15,159 nt of DNA from assembly GCA_021850345.1 (NCBI GenBank), contig JAJZMN010000040.1, positions 1-15,159 of the forward strand, given 5' to 3'. Of the stretch, positions 6,467 through 13,274 are shown piece after piece. The stretch is from Actinomycetes bacterium (lineage in GTDB: Bacteria > Actinomycetota > Acidimicrobiia > Acidimicrobiales > RAAP-2). The position numbers were made by a program, and so were the translations under genes. The notes beneath the pieces are model-generated. The model had not been told where the DNA came from. It ran no database searches and saw only the letters and a program-made list of their open reading frames with translations. Position 1 is the stretch's first letter; every line of letters starts with the position of its first letter.

Positions 6467-7639
6467 GTGCACCGCGGCCGCTTCGACCCGACCGACCTGA
6501 CCTCGATCGGCGCGCAGCTGTCCGAGGAGGAGCTGTTGGTCCAAGAGACGGTACGTTCGCTCGTGCGCGACCGTGTCCTTCCCGACATCGGCGAATGGTT
6601 CGAGCACGGGGTGCTGCCCCGCGATCTCGTTCCCGAGCTCGGGAAGATGGGCCTGTTGGGCATGCACCTCGAGGGGTACGGCTGCGCGGGGACCAACGCC
6701 GTCAGTTACGGCCTCGCCTGCCTCGAGCTCGAAGCAGGCGACAGCGGGCTGCGCTCGTTCGTCTCGGTGCAGGGCTCGTTGGCCATGTTCCCCATCTGGC
6801 GCTACGGGAGCGAGGAGCAGAAAGAGCGGTGGCTGCCCGGGATGGCGGCCGGGGAGCTGATCGGCTGCTTCGGCCTGACCGAGCCGGACGCGGGGAGCGA
6901 CCCTGCTTCCATGAGGACGCACGCGCGTCGCGACGGCGGCGACTGGGTCCTCGACGGCACCAAGATGTGGATCACCAACGGGGGTATCGCCGACGTGGCC
7001 GTGGTCTGGGCAAGGACCGACGACGGCGTGCGCGGGTTCCTCGTGCCACGCGGCACCCAGGGCTTCACGACCCATGACGTCGAGCGGAAGCTGTCGCTTC
7101 GCGCCAGCGTGACGAGCGAGCTGGTCTTCGACTCGTGCCGCTTGCCTGCCGACGCGCTGCTGCCGGATGCAGCCGGGCTGCGGGCGCCCCTGTCGTGCCT
7201 CGACGAGGCCCGCTTCGGCATTGTGTGGGGAGCGATGGGGGCCGCACGGGCCTGTTTCGAAGCGGCGCTCGACTACGCGCTCGCCCGCCAGCAGTTCGGC
7301 AGGCCGATTGCCGCCTTTCAGCTCACCCAGGCCAAGCTGGCCGACATGGCGGTGGAGATGGAAAAGGGGCTCCTCCTCGCGCTCCACCTGGGGCGGCTCA
7401 AAGACGCCGGGCTGCTCGCGCCCGAGCACGTCAGCGTGGGCAAGCTGAACAACGTGCGCGAGGCGCTCGAGATCGCACGGACCGCGCGGACGATCCTCGG
7501 GGCGAACGGGATCACGCTCGAGTACCCCGTGATCCGGCACATGGCCAATCTCGAGTCCGTCTACACCTACGAGGGAACGGCCGAGGTGCATCAATTGACC
7601 ATCGGTCGTGCGCTGACCGGCATCGGCGCCTTCAGCTGA
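6467..7639 (+). CDS. Acyl-CoA dehydrogenase of the glutaryl-CoA dehydrogenase type
   Basis: A 390-residue FAD-dependent acyl-CoA dehydrogenase aligning along its full length with what I remember of glutaryl-CoA dehydrogenase. That enzyme oxidises and decarboxylates glutaryl-CoA to crotonyl-CoA, passing electrons to ETF. Matching segments are GYGCAGTNAVSYGL (70-83), GLRSFVSVQ (94-102), GCFGLTEPDAGSDPASM (133-149), TKMWITN, KLSLRASVTSE, RQQFGRPIAAFQL (274-286), and ESVYTYEGT (363-371). The residues that define the decarboxylating subgroup are present: Arg96-Ser97 (Arg94-Ser95 in human enzyme) and Tyr368-Glu369 with Glu as the base. The substrate could still be a related dicarboxyl-CoA. GTG 6467 is preferred over ATG 6437 because of its ribosome site and because FDPTDL-type starts are usual. 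It lies in the coxG-dehydrogenase-amidase operon. Confidence 0.88.
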   Translation: MHRGRFDPTDLTSIGAQLSEEELLVQETVRSLVRDRVLPDIGEWFEHGVLPRDLVPELGKMGLLGMHLEGYGCAGTNAVSYGLACLELEAGDSGLRSFVSVQGSLAMFPIWRYGSEEQKERWLPGMAAGELIGCFGLTEPDAGSDPASMRTHARRDGGDWVLDGTKMWITNGGIADVAVVWARTDDGVRGFLVPRGTQGFTTHDVERKLSLRASVTSELVFDSCRLPADALLPDAAGLRAPLSCLDEARFGIVWGAMGAARACFEAALDYALARQQFGRPIAAFQLTQAKLADMAVEMEKGLLLALHLGRLKDAGLLAPEHVSVGKLNNVREALEIARTARTILGANGITLEYPVIRHMANLESVYTYEGTAEVHQLTIGRALTGIGAFS

Positions 7640-7648
7640 GCGCCAACG

Positions 7649-8758
7649 GTGTCCACCTGGATCGTCCGCACCTCAGCGGGCACGGGCTTGCGCGTCGCCG
7701 TAAAGGACTTGATCGACGTCGCGGGCATGCCGACCACGGCGGGCTCGCGTGCCGTGGCGCGTAGGGCCCATCCCGCCCTCGTCGACGCCGAGTGCCTCGC
7801 AGGATTGCGCGCGGCCTCCGAGCACGGCGCGGCGAGCTTGGTCGGGAAGACCAATCTCCACGAGCTTGCGCTCGGGATCACCGGCATCAACCCGTGGTTC
7901 GGCACGCCCGTCAACCCGCAGGATCGCCGACTCGTGCCGGGGGGTTCTTCGAGTGGGTCGGCGGTGGCCGTCGCGACCGGCGAGGCGGACATCGCCTATG
8001 GCACCGACACCGGCGGCTCGGTCCGCATCCCGGCGGCGTGCTGCGGCGTGGCGGCGCTCAAGACGACCTGGGGGCGCATCTCGACGGTGGGCGTGCGCCC
8101 GCTCGCCCCGAGCCTCGACACGGTGGGACCCATGGCGCGCGACGTGGCCGGCCTCGAGGCGGGAATGGCGCTGCTGGAACCGGGGTTCGAAGAGGCGAGG
8201 GATGCCGTCCCCGGCACGATCGGGCGGCTCCGATTGCGGGCGGCGCCGTCAGTCGACGCCGCGCTCGACGCGGCGCTGGCCGCGGTCGAAGCCGAGGTGA
8301 CCGACGTGACGCTCGACGGCTGGGCTGCCGCGGGCAAGGCAGCGTTGTCGCGCCTCGGTGCGGAGTCCTGGGCGGTGAACGGTGACCTCGTGGCGTCGGG
8401 GGAGTTGGGCGAGGACGTCGCAGAGCGGCTCAGGAGAGGGAGCACCGTCACCGCGGAAGAGCTCGACCGGGTGATGTCCACCGCGGCAGCCTGGGATGCC
8501 GAGCTCGACGACCTCTGGCGCCGCGTGGAGGCGCTGGCCCTCCCCACGCTCCTCGACGTGCCGCCGCCGCTCGAGCGGGCCGACGCGATGATGACCATCC
8601 GCGCGACTCTGCCCGTCAACCTGGCGGGCCTTCCCGCGCTGTCGCTCCCCGTTCCCTCTCGGCCGCTTCCGGCCTCGCTTCAACTGGTCGGGCCGAAAGG
8701 CTCGGAGGAGCGACTCGTCGCCCTGGGCAAACGAATCGAGGCGGCCGCATCCGGCTGA
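7649..8758 (+). CDS. Amidase-signature hydrolase
   Basis: A 369-residue amidase-signature enzyme (PF01425) hydrolysing a C-N amide bond through the Ser-cisSer-Lys triad. The triad is visible: Lys19 in AVKDLIDVAG, the cis-Ser loop GGSSSGSA (98-105), and nucleophile Ser124 in GTDTGGSVRIPAACCGVAALK (118-138, key residues TGGS). It is shorter than most family members (450-500 residues). About 60 residues normally found before the catalytic Lys are missing and the C-terminal half is compact. The fold core is complete, so I consider it intact. GTG 7649 is nine bases after the dehydrogenase stop, consistent with translational coupling. In context it could release ammonia from an open-chain amide produced by ring cleavage. 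Indoleacetamide-hydrolase-like or AtzE-like roles are alternatives. Confidence 0.88.
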   Translation: MSTWIVRTSAGTGLRVAVKDLIDVAGMPTTAGSRAVARRAHPALVDAECLAGLRAASEHGAASLVGKTNLHELALGITGINPWFGTPVNPQDRRLVPGGSSSGSAVAVATGEADIAYGTDTGGSVRIPAACCGVAALKTTWGRISTVGVRPLAPSLDTVGPMARDVAGLEAGMALLEPGFEEARDAVPGTIGRLRLRAAPSVDAALDAALAAVEAEVTDVTLDGWAAAGKAALSRLGAESWAVNGDLVASGELGEDVAERLRRGSTVTAEELDRVMSTAAAWDAELDDLWRRVEALALPTLLDVPPPLERADAMMTIRATLPVNLAGLPALSLPVPSRPLPASLQLVGPKGSEERLVALGKRIEAAASG

Positions 8759-8772
8759 ACCGCCGCCGGATG
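8748..8772. terminator. Inverted repeat between convergent genes, possible bidirectional terminator
   Basis: CATCCGGC (8748-8755) and GCCGGATG (8765-8772) are perfect inverted copies around a nine-base loop that contains the amidase stop codon. The convergent NCS1 transporter gene ends at 8784, so the hairpin lies where both transcripts should stop. No T-run follows on either strand, so termination would be non-canonical or the hairpin may only protect 3' ends. Confidence 0.5.
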
Positions 8773-8783
8773 ACCGCCAGCCT

Positions 8784-10313
8784 TTACTCCGGTGAGTACT
8801 GCTGCCCGGTGGCGGGGACCGTCTTCAGTTGTGGCGTCACCGTCGGTGCGCGGGAGCGGCCGATGGCAAGCAGCCCGAGGTACACCACCGCGCCGACGAC
8901 GAAGCCGACGTAGAAGGCGGTTGTGCCGCCCGCCATGAAGTGGTTGGCGAAGCCGCCGAAGAACCACTTGAACGCCGGATGAGCGCTTGCGATGGTGAAG
9001 CCCGTTGTCGTGTCCGAGAACGGCATGGACACGGCGAAGCCGATGACCACTGCGGCGACGGCGCTCCACTCCTGCCAACCCGCCCGCAGATCCTTGTAGG
9101 CGCTCTCGAGGATCGCGGCATGCTGCTTCCACTGCAGGTGCTTGCTCCGCCGCGCCCAGTCGATCAGGACCACCGCCGTCCACGGGGCGATCCAGTAGCT
9201 GATGAGAAGGAGGACGTCTTCGAACTTGGTCCCCGTCGATCCGGTGTTCAGCCAGGCCGCGATTCCGAACGCGCATGCGGCACTGATCGCGGTGGCGACC
9301 GGCCGGACGATCGGGACACCCAGCGCCTGCGCCGCCATCGCGCCCGAATAGTCCGTCACGGTCATGATCGACAGCGTCCCGATGAACATCCCGATCATGG
9401 CGACGTCGCCCAGGGCACCAGCGCCCATGATCTGGTTGATACCGGCCATCGTCCCCAGTCCCTTGAGCAGCGATGACGCTGCGAAGCCGAGGATCTCGAT
9501 CCAGGTCATGCCGATGACCATCGGGAAGAAGATCGCGCTGAAGGTGCGAACGGAAGAGGAGTCCCGCGGGAGGTAGCGGCTGTAGTCCGAGGGCACCACC
9601 CCCCAGGAGAGGGCGTAGCTCAGCACGATCGCGACCATGAGCACGAAGCCGCCTTCGAAGGAGCCGCCAGGAAGGTGCTGGACGATGTGAGGGCCCCGCA
9701 GGAACGTCTTCGCGGTGATGATGGCGAAGAGGACGAAAAGGAGCGGAGCCATGATCTTCTGGAAGAGATGGATGGCCTCATAGCCCATGACGCTGATGAC
9801 GCCCATGCAGACGAACGTGATCGCCAGCCCGAGGTAGAAGCTCATGCCGGTCAGGACGTGCAACGCCTCTGCCGCGAAGATCGACTCGAGGGACTCGAAC
9901 CCGATCTGAGTGATCCAGGTCAACGCCGCAGGGAAATGGACGGTCCGTCCGAAGCTCTCGCGCGACTGGTTGAGCTGCGGGCTGCCGGTCCGGGTCCCGA
10001 TCACGCCGAGCATCGCCACGGTGATCGATCCGAGCAGGTTGCCGATCACGATCGAGATCACGCCCCATCGCCAGCCGAGCCCGATGAAGCTCGCCGTGCC
10101 GAGGACGCCAACGAACATCGTCGTCGGGTTCACCTGGGCGCTGAACCAGAGAGACATGAGACGCTTGACCGTGCCGTAGCGGTGTTCGGGAGAAACCGGA
10201 CGGATGCCGCGCTGTTCGAGGGTGAGGTCGTTCGACCGCTCCGGCCCCCTCTCTGCGAGGAGTGCCTTGTTCAGCCGGTGCTGGCTGTGCGCAGCCGGTG
10301 CCTGATCCACCAT
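8784..10313 (-). CDS. NCS1-family nucleobase/allantoin-type transporter
   Basis: A 509-residue membrane protein of the nucleobase:cation symporter-1 family (PF02133; cytosine, allantoin, hydantoin, uracil, thiamine permeases). About 12 hydrophobic segments are visible, beginning after RYGTVKRLMSLWFSAQVNPT. Characteristic pieces are LWFSAQVNPTTM (first helix), FGRTVHFPAALTWITQIGFE (substrate region of helix 3) and SYALSWGVVPSDYSRYLP, plus NTGSTGTKFEDVLLLISYWI late in the protein. It should bring a heterocycle or cyclic ureide across the cytoplasmic membrane with a cation. ATG 10313 is chosen because GGGGGG lies about seven bases upstream; an upstream in-frame start would add 14 residues. The exact substrate is not readable, but linkage to nicotinamidase and a cytosine-deaminase-like enzyme suggests an N-heterocycle. 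Intergenic spacing of 117 bases and its own promoter suggest separate control. Confidence 0.9.
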   Translation of the reverse strand: MVDQAPAAHSQHRLNKALLAERGPERSNDLTLEQRGIRPVSPEHRYGTVKRLMSLWFSAQVNPTTMFVGVLGTASFIGLGWRWGVISIVIGNLLGSITVAMLGVIGTRTGSPQLNQSRESFGRTVHFPAALTWITQIGFESLESIFAAEALHVLTGMSFYLGLAITFVCMGVISVMGYEAIHLFQKIMAPLLFVLFAIITAKTFLRGPHIVQHLPGGSFEGGFVLMVAIVLSYALSWGVVPSDYSRYLPRDSSSVRTFSAIFFPMVIGMTWIEILGFAASSLLKGLGTMAGINQIMGAGALGDVAMIGMFIGTLSIMTVTDYSGAMAAQALGVPIVRPVATAISAACAFGIAAWLNTGSTGTKFEDVLLLISYWIAPWTAVVLIDWARRSKHLQWKQHAAILESAYKDLRAGWQEWSAVAAVVIGFAVSMPFSDTTTGFTIASAHPAFKWFFGGFANHFMAGGTTAFYVGFVVGAVVYLGLLAIGRSRAPTVTPQLKTVPATGQQYSPE

Positions 10314-10393
10314 GTTGCACCCCCCTGAGCAGCGGCACGCGGCAACCGGCCGCATGCGATGCGTGACCAGCCAGTCAACACGCTGGCGGGTAT

Positions 10394-10422
10394 ATCATGT
10401 GACGCGCGTGTCGAAGTGTCAA
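10394..10422 (-). promoter_or_regulatory. Sigma-70-type promoter for the NCS1 transporter gene
   Basis: On the minus strand TTGACA (10422-10417) and CATGAT (10399-10394) are separated by exactly 17 bases. The -35 is a full consensus match and the -10 matches four of six positions. The predicted start lies about 75 bases before the transporter ATG. It lies just after the stop codon of pncA, in the only sizeable gap of this block. Confidence 0.55.
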
Positions 10423-10430
10423 GCACGCCA

Positions 10431-11009
10431 CTACTGCGCGATCTGGACGCCTGCGCGCTCCAGTTCCTCGAGCGTGGCGGCCGTGTCGGCCTCGGGGACG
10501 TCGGCGCACAACGACAGCAGCAGTCTCGTGCCGTAGCCCAGAGCGACGCCGCCGAGCGCGGTGGCCTTGTCGCAGAAGCTCGTTGCGATGCCGGCGACAT
10601 CGACGTGGGTCGTCCCGTGGGACCGCAGCACTGCGTCCAGGCTCCGACCGGCGTGGTCGGCTCCTTCGAATCCGCTGAAGGCGGCCGCGCGCTCTCCCTT
10701 CGAGATCACGATCGAGCCTGCAGGGAGGCGGAGGTCGGGGTGGAACTCTGCGCCGCCAGTCCCTGCTCTGCAGTGAACGGGCCACGTCTCGGCATAGTCG
10801 GGGTCCTCCCCTTCGGGCGCGAAGTGGGTTCCCGGCTCGACGTGCCAGTCTCGGGTCGCGACGACGAGGTGGTACTCGCTGCGGTAGTACTCCACGTGAT
10901 CGCTGATCGCCCGCGCCACCTTGCTGCCTCCGGGCACCCCGAGGGAACCGCCTTCGCAGAAGTCGTTCTGGACGTCGACGACGATCAGTGCACGGCGCAG
11001 TGTGGTCAT
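10431..11009 (-). CDS. pncA: Nicotinamidase (isochorismatase-like hydrolase)
   Basis: A 192-residue cysteine hydrolase of the isochorismatase family that matches actinobacterial PncA closely. PncA converts nicotinamide to nicotinate and ammonia. The start IVVDVQNDFCEGGSLGVPGG is nearly the textbook PncA N-terminus. Catalytic triad: Asp12, Lys104 (VISKG) and Cys146 (GIATSFC). Metal ligands: Asp54 and His56 in RDWH, His62 in GTHF, and His79 in WPVHC. Differences from typical PncA are SFC instead of DHC before the catalytic Cys and FSGFEG instead of YSGFEG, which could shift specificity. ATG 11009 has AGGAGGA five bases upstream. It follows the amidohydrolase by ten bases, so the two are probably co-transcribed. 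It may serve NAD salvage or feed a nicotinate-degrading pathway; related families hydrolyse maleamate, biuret or ureidoacrylate. Confidence 0.8.
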   Translation of the reverse strand: MTTLRRALIVVDVQNDFCEGGSLGVPGGSKVARAISDHVEYYRSEYHLVVATRDWHVEPGTHFAPEGEDPDYAETWPVHCRAGTGGAEFHPDLRLPAGSIVISKGERAAAFSGFEGADHAGRSLDAVLRSHGTTHVDVAGIATSFCDKATALGGVALGYGTRLLLSLCADVPEADTAATLEELERAGVQIAQ

Positions 11010-11019
11010 GGTTCCTCCT

Positions 11020-12285
11020 TCAAGTTCGGGTGTTGGTTGGGTCGGCCGGAGGTGAGAGCTGGATCCTGCGGATGTTCTCGGCGACCACTTCTCCCCGTCG
11101 CAGCACGAGGCGCGGCGGCTCCATCCGGCGGAGTGCCTCCGTAGCCGTGGGCGCGTCGTACACGACGAGATCGGCCACGCAACCTCTTTCCAGGCCGTAG
11201 CCGGAGATCCGCATCGCCCGTGCGGCATTGCCGGTGACCATCGAGAGCGCAAAGTCTACGTCGGCGGGGGCAACCAGCTGTGCGACGTGGCACATGTACT
11301 GCGCCACCTCCAGCTGATCGTTCCGTCCGAAGGGGTAGTACGGGTCGTAGACGTCGTCCTGCGCGGCGGCGAGGTTGACCCCGGCCTCGCGTAGCTCTCG
11401 CAGACGAGTGGTGCCGCGCCTGATCCGTCCCCGGTCAGACCTGCCACCGAACACCAGGCTGATGTGCGAGTTGCTGACGATCGTCATCTGCGCCTTCGCC
11501 ACGAGATCGACGACCCTGGCTGCGTGGGAGTCGTCGTAAGCGGAGAGCGCACCGCAGTGGCTGGCGGCGACCCGGCCGTGGAGACCCCGCCGGTCGGTCT
11601 GCACTGCGAGGTGCTCCAGGCTCCGGCTCGTCGGGTCGTCCGTGTCGTCGGCGAGCATGTGCACGTCGGCGTCGTGGCGCTCCGCGAGGTCGAGGCAGAA
11701 GTCGACGTGGCGCCGTGCGTCCTCGTCCGAGTGCTCGAACCACGGCATGCCACCGACGACGTCGGCGCCGATCGCCATCGCCTCTTCCATCAGCTCGGCC
11801 GTGCCCGGGGAGCGGAGAAGACCCTCTTGGGGGAACGCGACGACTTCGATCGTCACGCGATCTCGCCATCGTTCTCGGAGCGCACAGAGCCCCTCCACCG
11901 GACGCGTCCCTCCGATCGGGTCGACGTCGGCGAAGGCACGGATGGTCGTCGTACCGTGCAAGAGCGCCTCGGTGACCGCCCGGCTCGCCCGTTCCACGAT
12001 GCCGTCCACGGTGTACGAGCGCTTGAGGTGCCAGGTCTCGCGGACCGAGTCGTCCAACCTGGGAGCGGCGGACGGCGAGGCGTCGTCCCGCGTGAAGCAC
12101 TTGTCGAGGTGGACGTGGATGTTGACGAAGGCGGGGAGGACAAGCCCCCCGCCCCCCTCGAGCACGTCGGCCGATCTGGCGTCGAGCGACGGCGCCACCT
12201 CGGACACGGCGCCCTCGTCGATGCGGACGTCGACGGCCCCCCTGTCAACACCGATCGGATGGACGTTGCGGAGGACGACCGTCAC
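11020..12285 (-). CDS. Cytosine-deaminase-like amidohydrolase with altered active-site motif
   Basis: A 421-residue amidohydrolase-superfamily protein resembling CodA and AtzC. It is expected to hydrolyse a C-N bond of a ring with one metal ion. Metal ligands: His57 and His59 (NIHVHLDK), His209 (DVHML), and Asp310 in AAQDDVYDPYYPFG. His243 in ASHCG matches the second-shell His of CodA. CodA has its catalytic Glu three residues after the third metal His (HxxE). Here that stretch reads HMLADDTDD, with Ala212 in that position and an apparent two-residue insertion, so Asp213 or Asp214 may take over. Deamination of cytosine itself is therefore doubtful; hydrolysis of another cyclic amidine, amide or enamide is possible. 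GTG 12285 lies three bases past the dehydrogenase stop (12289), indicating coupling. No separate ribosome site is clear. Confidence 0.83.
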   Translation of the reverse strand: MTVVLRNVHPIGVDRGAVDVRIDEGAVSEVAPSLDARSADVLEGGGGLVLPAFVNIHVHLDKCFTRDDASPSAAPRLDDSVRETWHLKRSYTVDGIVERASRAVTEALLHGTTTIRAFADVDPIGGTRPVEGLCALRERWRDRVTIEVVAFPQEGLLRSPGTAELMEEAMAIGADVVGGMPWFEHSDEDARRHVDFCLDLAERHDADVHMLADDTDDPTSRSLEHLAVQTDRRGLHGRVAASHCGALSAYDDSHAARVVDLVAKAQMTIVSNSHISLVFGGRSDRGRIRRGTTRLRELREAGVNLAAAQDDVYDPYYPFGRNDQLEVAQYMCHVAQLVAPADVDFALSMVTGNAARAMRISGYGLERGCVADLVVYDAPTATEALRRMEPPRLVLRRGEVVAENIRRIQLSPPADPTNTRT

Positions 12286-12288
12286 GGG

Positions 12289-13224
12289 TCAGTCCGCAGC
12301 CGAGCGAACGCGAGACTGTGGCGCCTCCGCGGCGCGATCCGCGGGCTCGAGGTCGTGGCGACCGTTCGACCCGGTTCCGCCGTCTTCGGGAGCGCGCTCG
12401 ACGCGCACCTCTCCCCCGAACGCCGCGACGACGTCCATGATCGGCTTGCGCTGCGCGCCGTCCACTGGGATGTGGGCACCGTTCACGTAGCTCGCGAGGG
12501 GGGAGGCGAGGAAGGTGACCACGCTTGCCACCTCCTCGGGCCGGCAGATCCGCCGGAGAGGCAGGCTCGCCAACGCCAGCTCGTGCGCGCGCTCCTGGCT
12601 GACCTCCATGTCTCTAGCGAAGGCTTTCTCCAGGCCGTCCCAGCGGTCCGTCGCGACCGGTCCGGGGTTCACCGTATTGACGCGGATGCCGAGGGGACCG
12701 TACTGCTCGGCGATCGATGAGGCGAAGTTGATGTCCGCGGCATTGGCCGCGCCGGCGGTCAGCTCCCAGTAGCTGGGCTTGAGGCCGTCGTTGCCGACGA
12801 CGAGCACGATCGAGCCGGATCCCTGCGCCAGCATGTGCGGGATCACGTGGCGGACGGTACGGACGTAGCCGAGGAATTTGAGACGCATGCTGCCGAGCCA
12901 GTCCTCCTCGGAGAGCTCGGTGAGGAGCCCCCCGGGCGACGAGCCGGCGCAGGTGACGAGCACGTCGATGCCACCGAGAGCCTCGACGGTGCGGTCGACG
13001 ACCGCCTTCGCCTCGCTCTCGATGCTCATGTCGCCGGGAGCAGCCACGATGCGCCGGCCCGACTCCTTGCCGAGCGCATCGGCCGTCTCGGCGAGCCGCT
13101 GGCCATCGCGCGCGTTGACCGTGACGTCGCAGCCTTCGAGTGCGAGCATGCGAGCGGTTGCGAGCCCGATGCCCTTGCTGGCGCCGGTGACGAGCGCCCT
13201 TCGGGCCGAGAGTTGGAGGTCCAT
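12289..13224 (-). CDS. Short-chain dehydrogenase-like protein missing the catalytic Ser-Tyr-Lys
   Basis: A 311-residue Rossmann-fold protein of the SDR family. The nucleotide-binding motif TGASKGIG (13-20) is intact, CAGSSPGG (92-99) replaces NNAG, and IRVNTVNPGPVATDRW (180-195) and the ASYVNGAHIPVDGA end are classical. The YxxxK active site, placed by its fixed 19-residue distance from IRVN, reads AGAAN (157-161), and the position of the catalytic Ser is Gly144. Tyr152 in PSYWELT is the nearest Tyr but has no Lys four residues later. The protein is either a non-catalytic NAD(P)-binding relative or uses other residues. A charged, Gly-rich tail of about 45 residues (267-311) extends past the usual end. 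ATG 13224 has AAGGA eight bases upstream. Its neighbours are the acyl-CoA ligase (50-base gap) and the amidohydrolase (3-base gap). Confidence 0.85.
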   Translation of the reverse strand: MDLQLSARRALVTGASKGIGLATARMLALEGCDVTVNARDGQRLAETADALGKESGRRIVAAPGDMSIESEAKAVVDRTVEALGGIDVLVTCAGSSPGGLLTELSEEDWLGSMRLKFLGYVRTVRHVIPHMLAQGSGSIVLVVGNDGLKPSYWELTAGAANAADINFASSIAEQYGPLGIRVNTVNPGPVATDRWDGLEKAFARDMEVSQERAHELALASLPLRRICRPEEVASVVTFLASPLASYVNGAHIPVDGAQRKPIMDVVAAFGGEVRVERAPEDGGTGSNGRHDLEPADRAAEAPQSRVRSAAD

Positions 13225-13239
13225 GGAGGTTGTCCTTTC

Positions 13240-13257
13240 TGTCGAGTCTGTCGAGTC
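13240..13257. repeat. Two tandem copies of a nine-base unit
   Basis: TGTCGAGTC is repeated exactly twice in the 50-base gap between the ligase and the short-chain dehydrogenase, upstream of the latter's ribosome site. It may be chance, or a direct-repeat binding site. Confidence 0.3.
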
Positions 13258-13274
13258 CTCTGCGGTCCGTGCGC

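Noticed and set aside
5530..6696. Long minus-strand extension of the FMN reductase frame running antisense to coxG
   Set aside because: No domain similarity, and it opposes a clearly real coxG gene; the open frame is a by-product of high GC.
2040..11009. A Rut-type pyrimidine-degradation operon (RutB-like hydrolase, RutC-like Rid protein, transporter)
   Set aside because: No RutA-type monooxygenase, RutE or RutF is present, the isochorismatase-like protein matches PncA better, the transporter is NCS1 rather than the RutG type, and the genes are far apart.
11464..12720. Long plus-strand open frame opposite the amidohydrolase and dehydrogenase
   Set aside because: Arg/Val/Asp-rich shadow without motifs; the minus strand carries two well-recognised families there.
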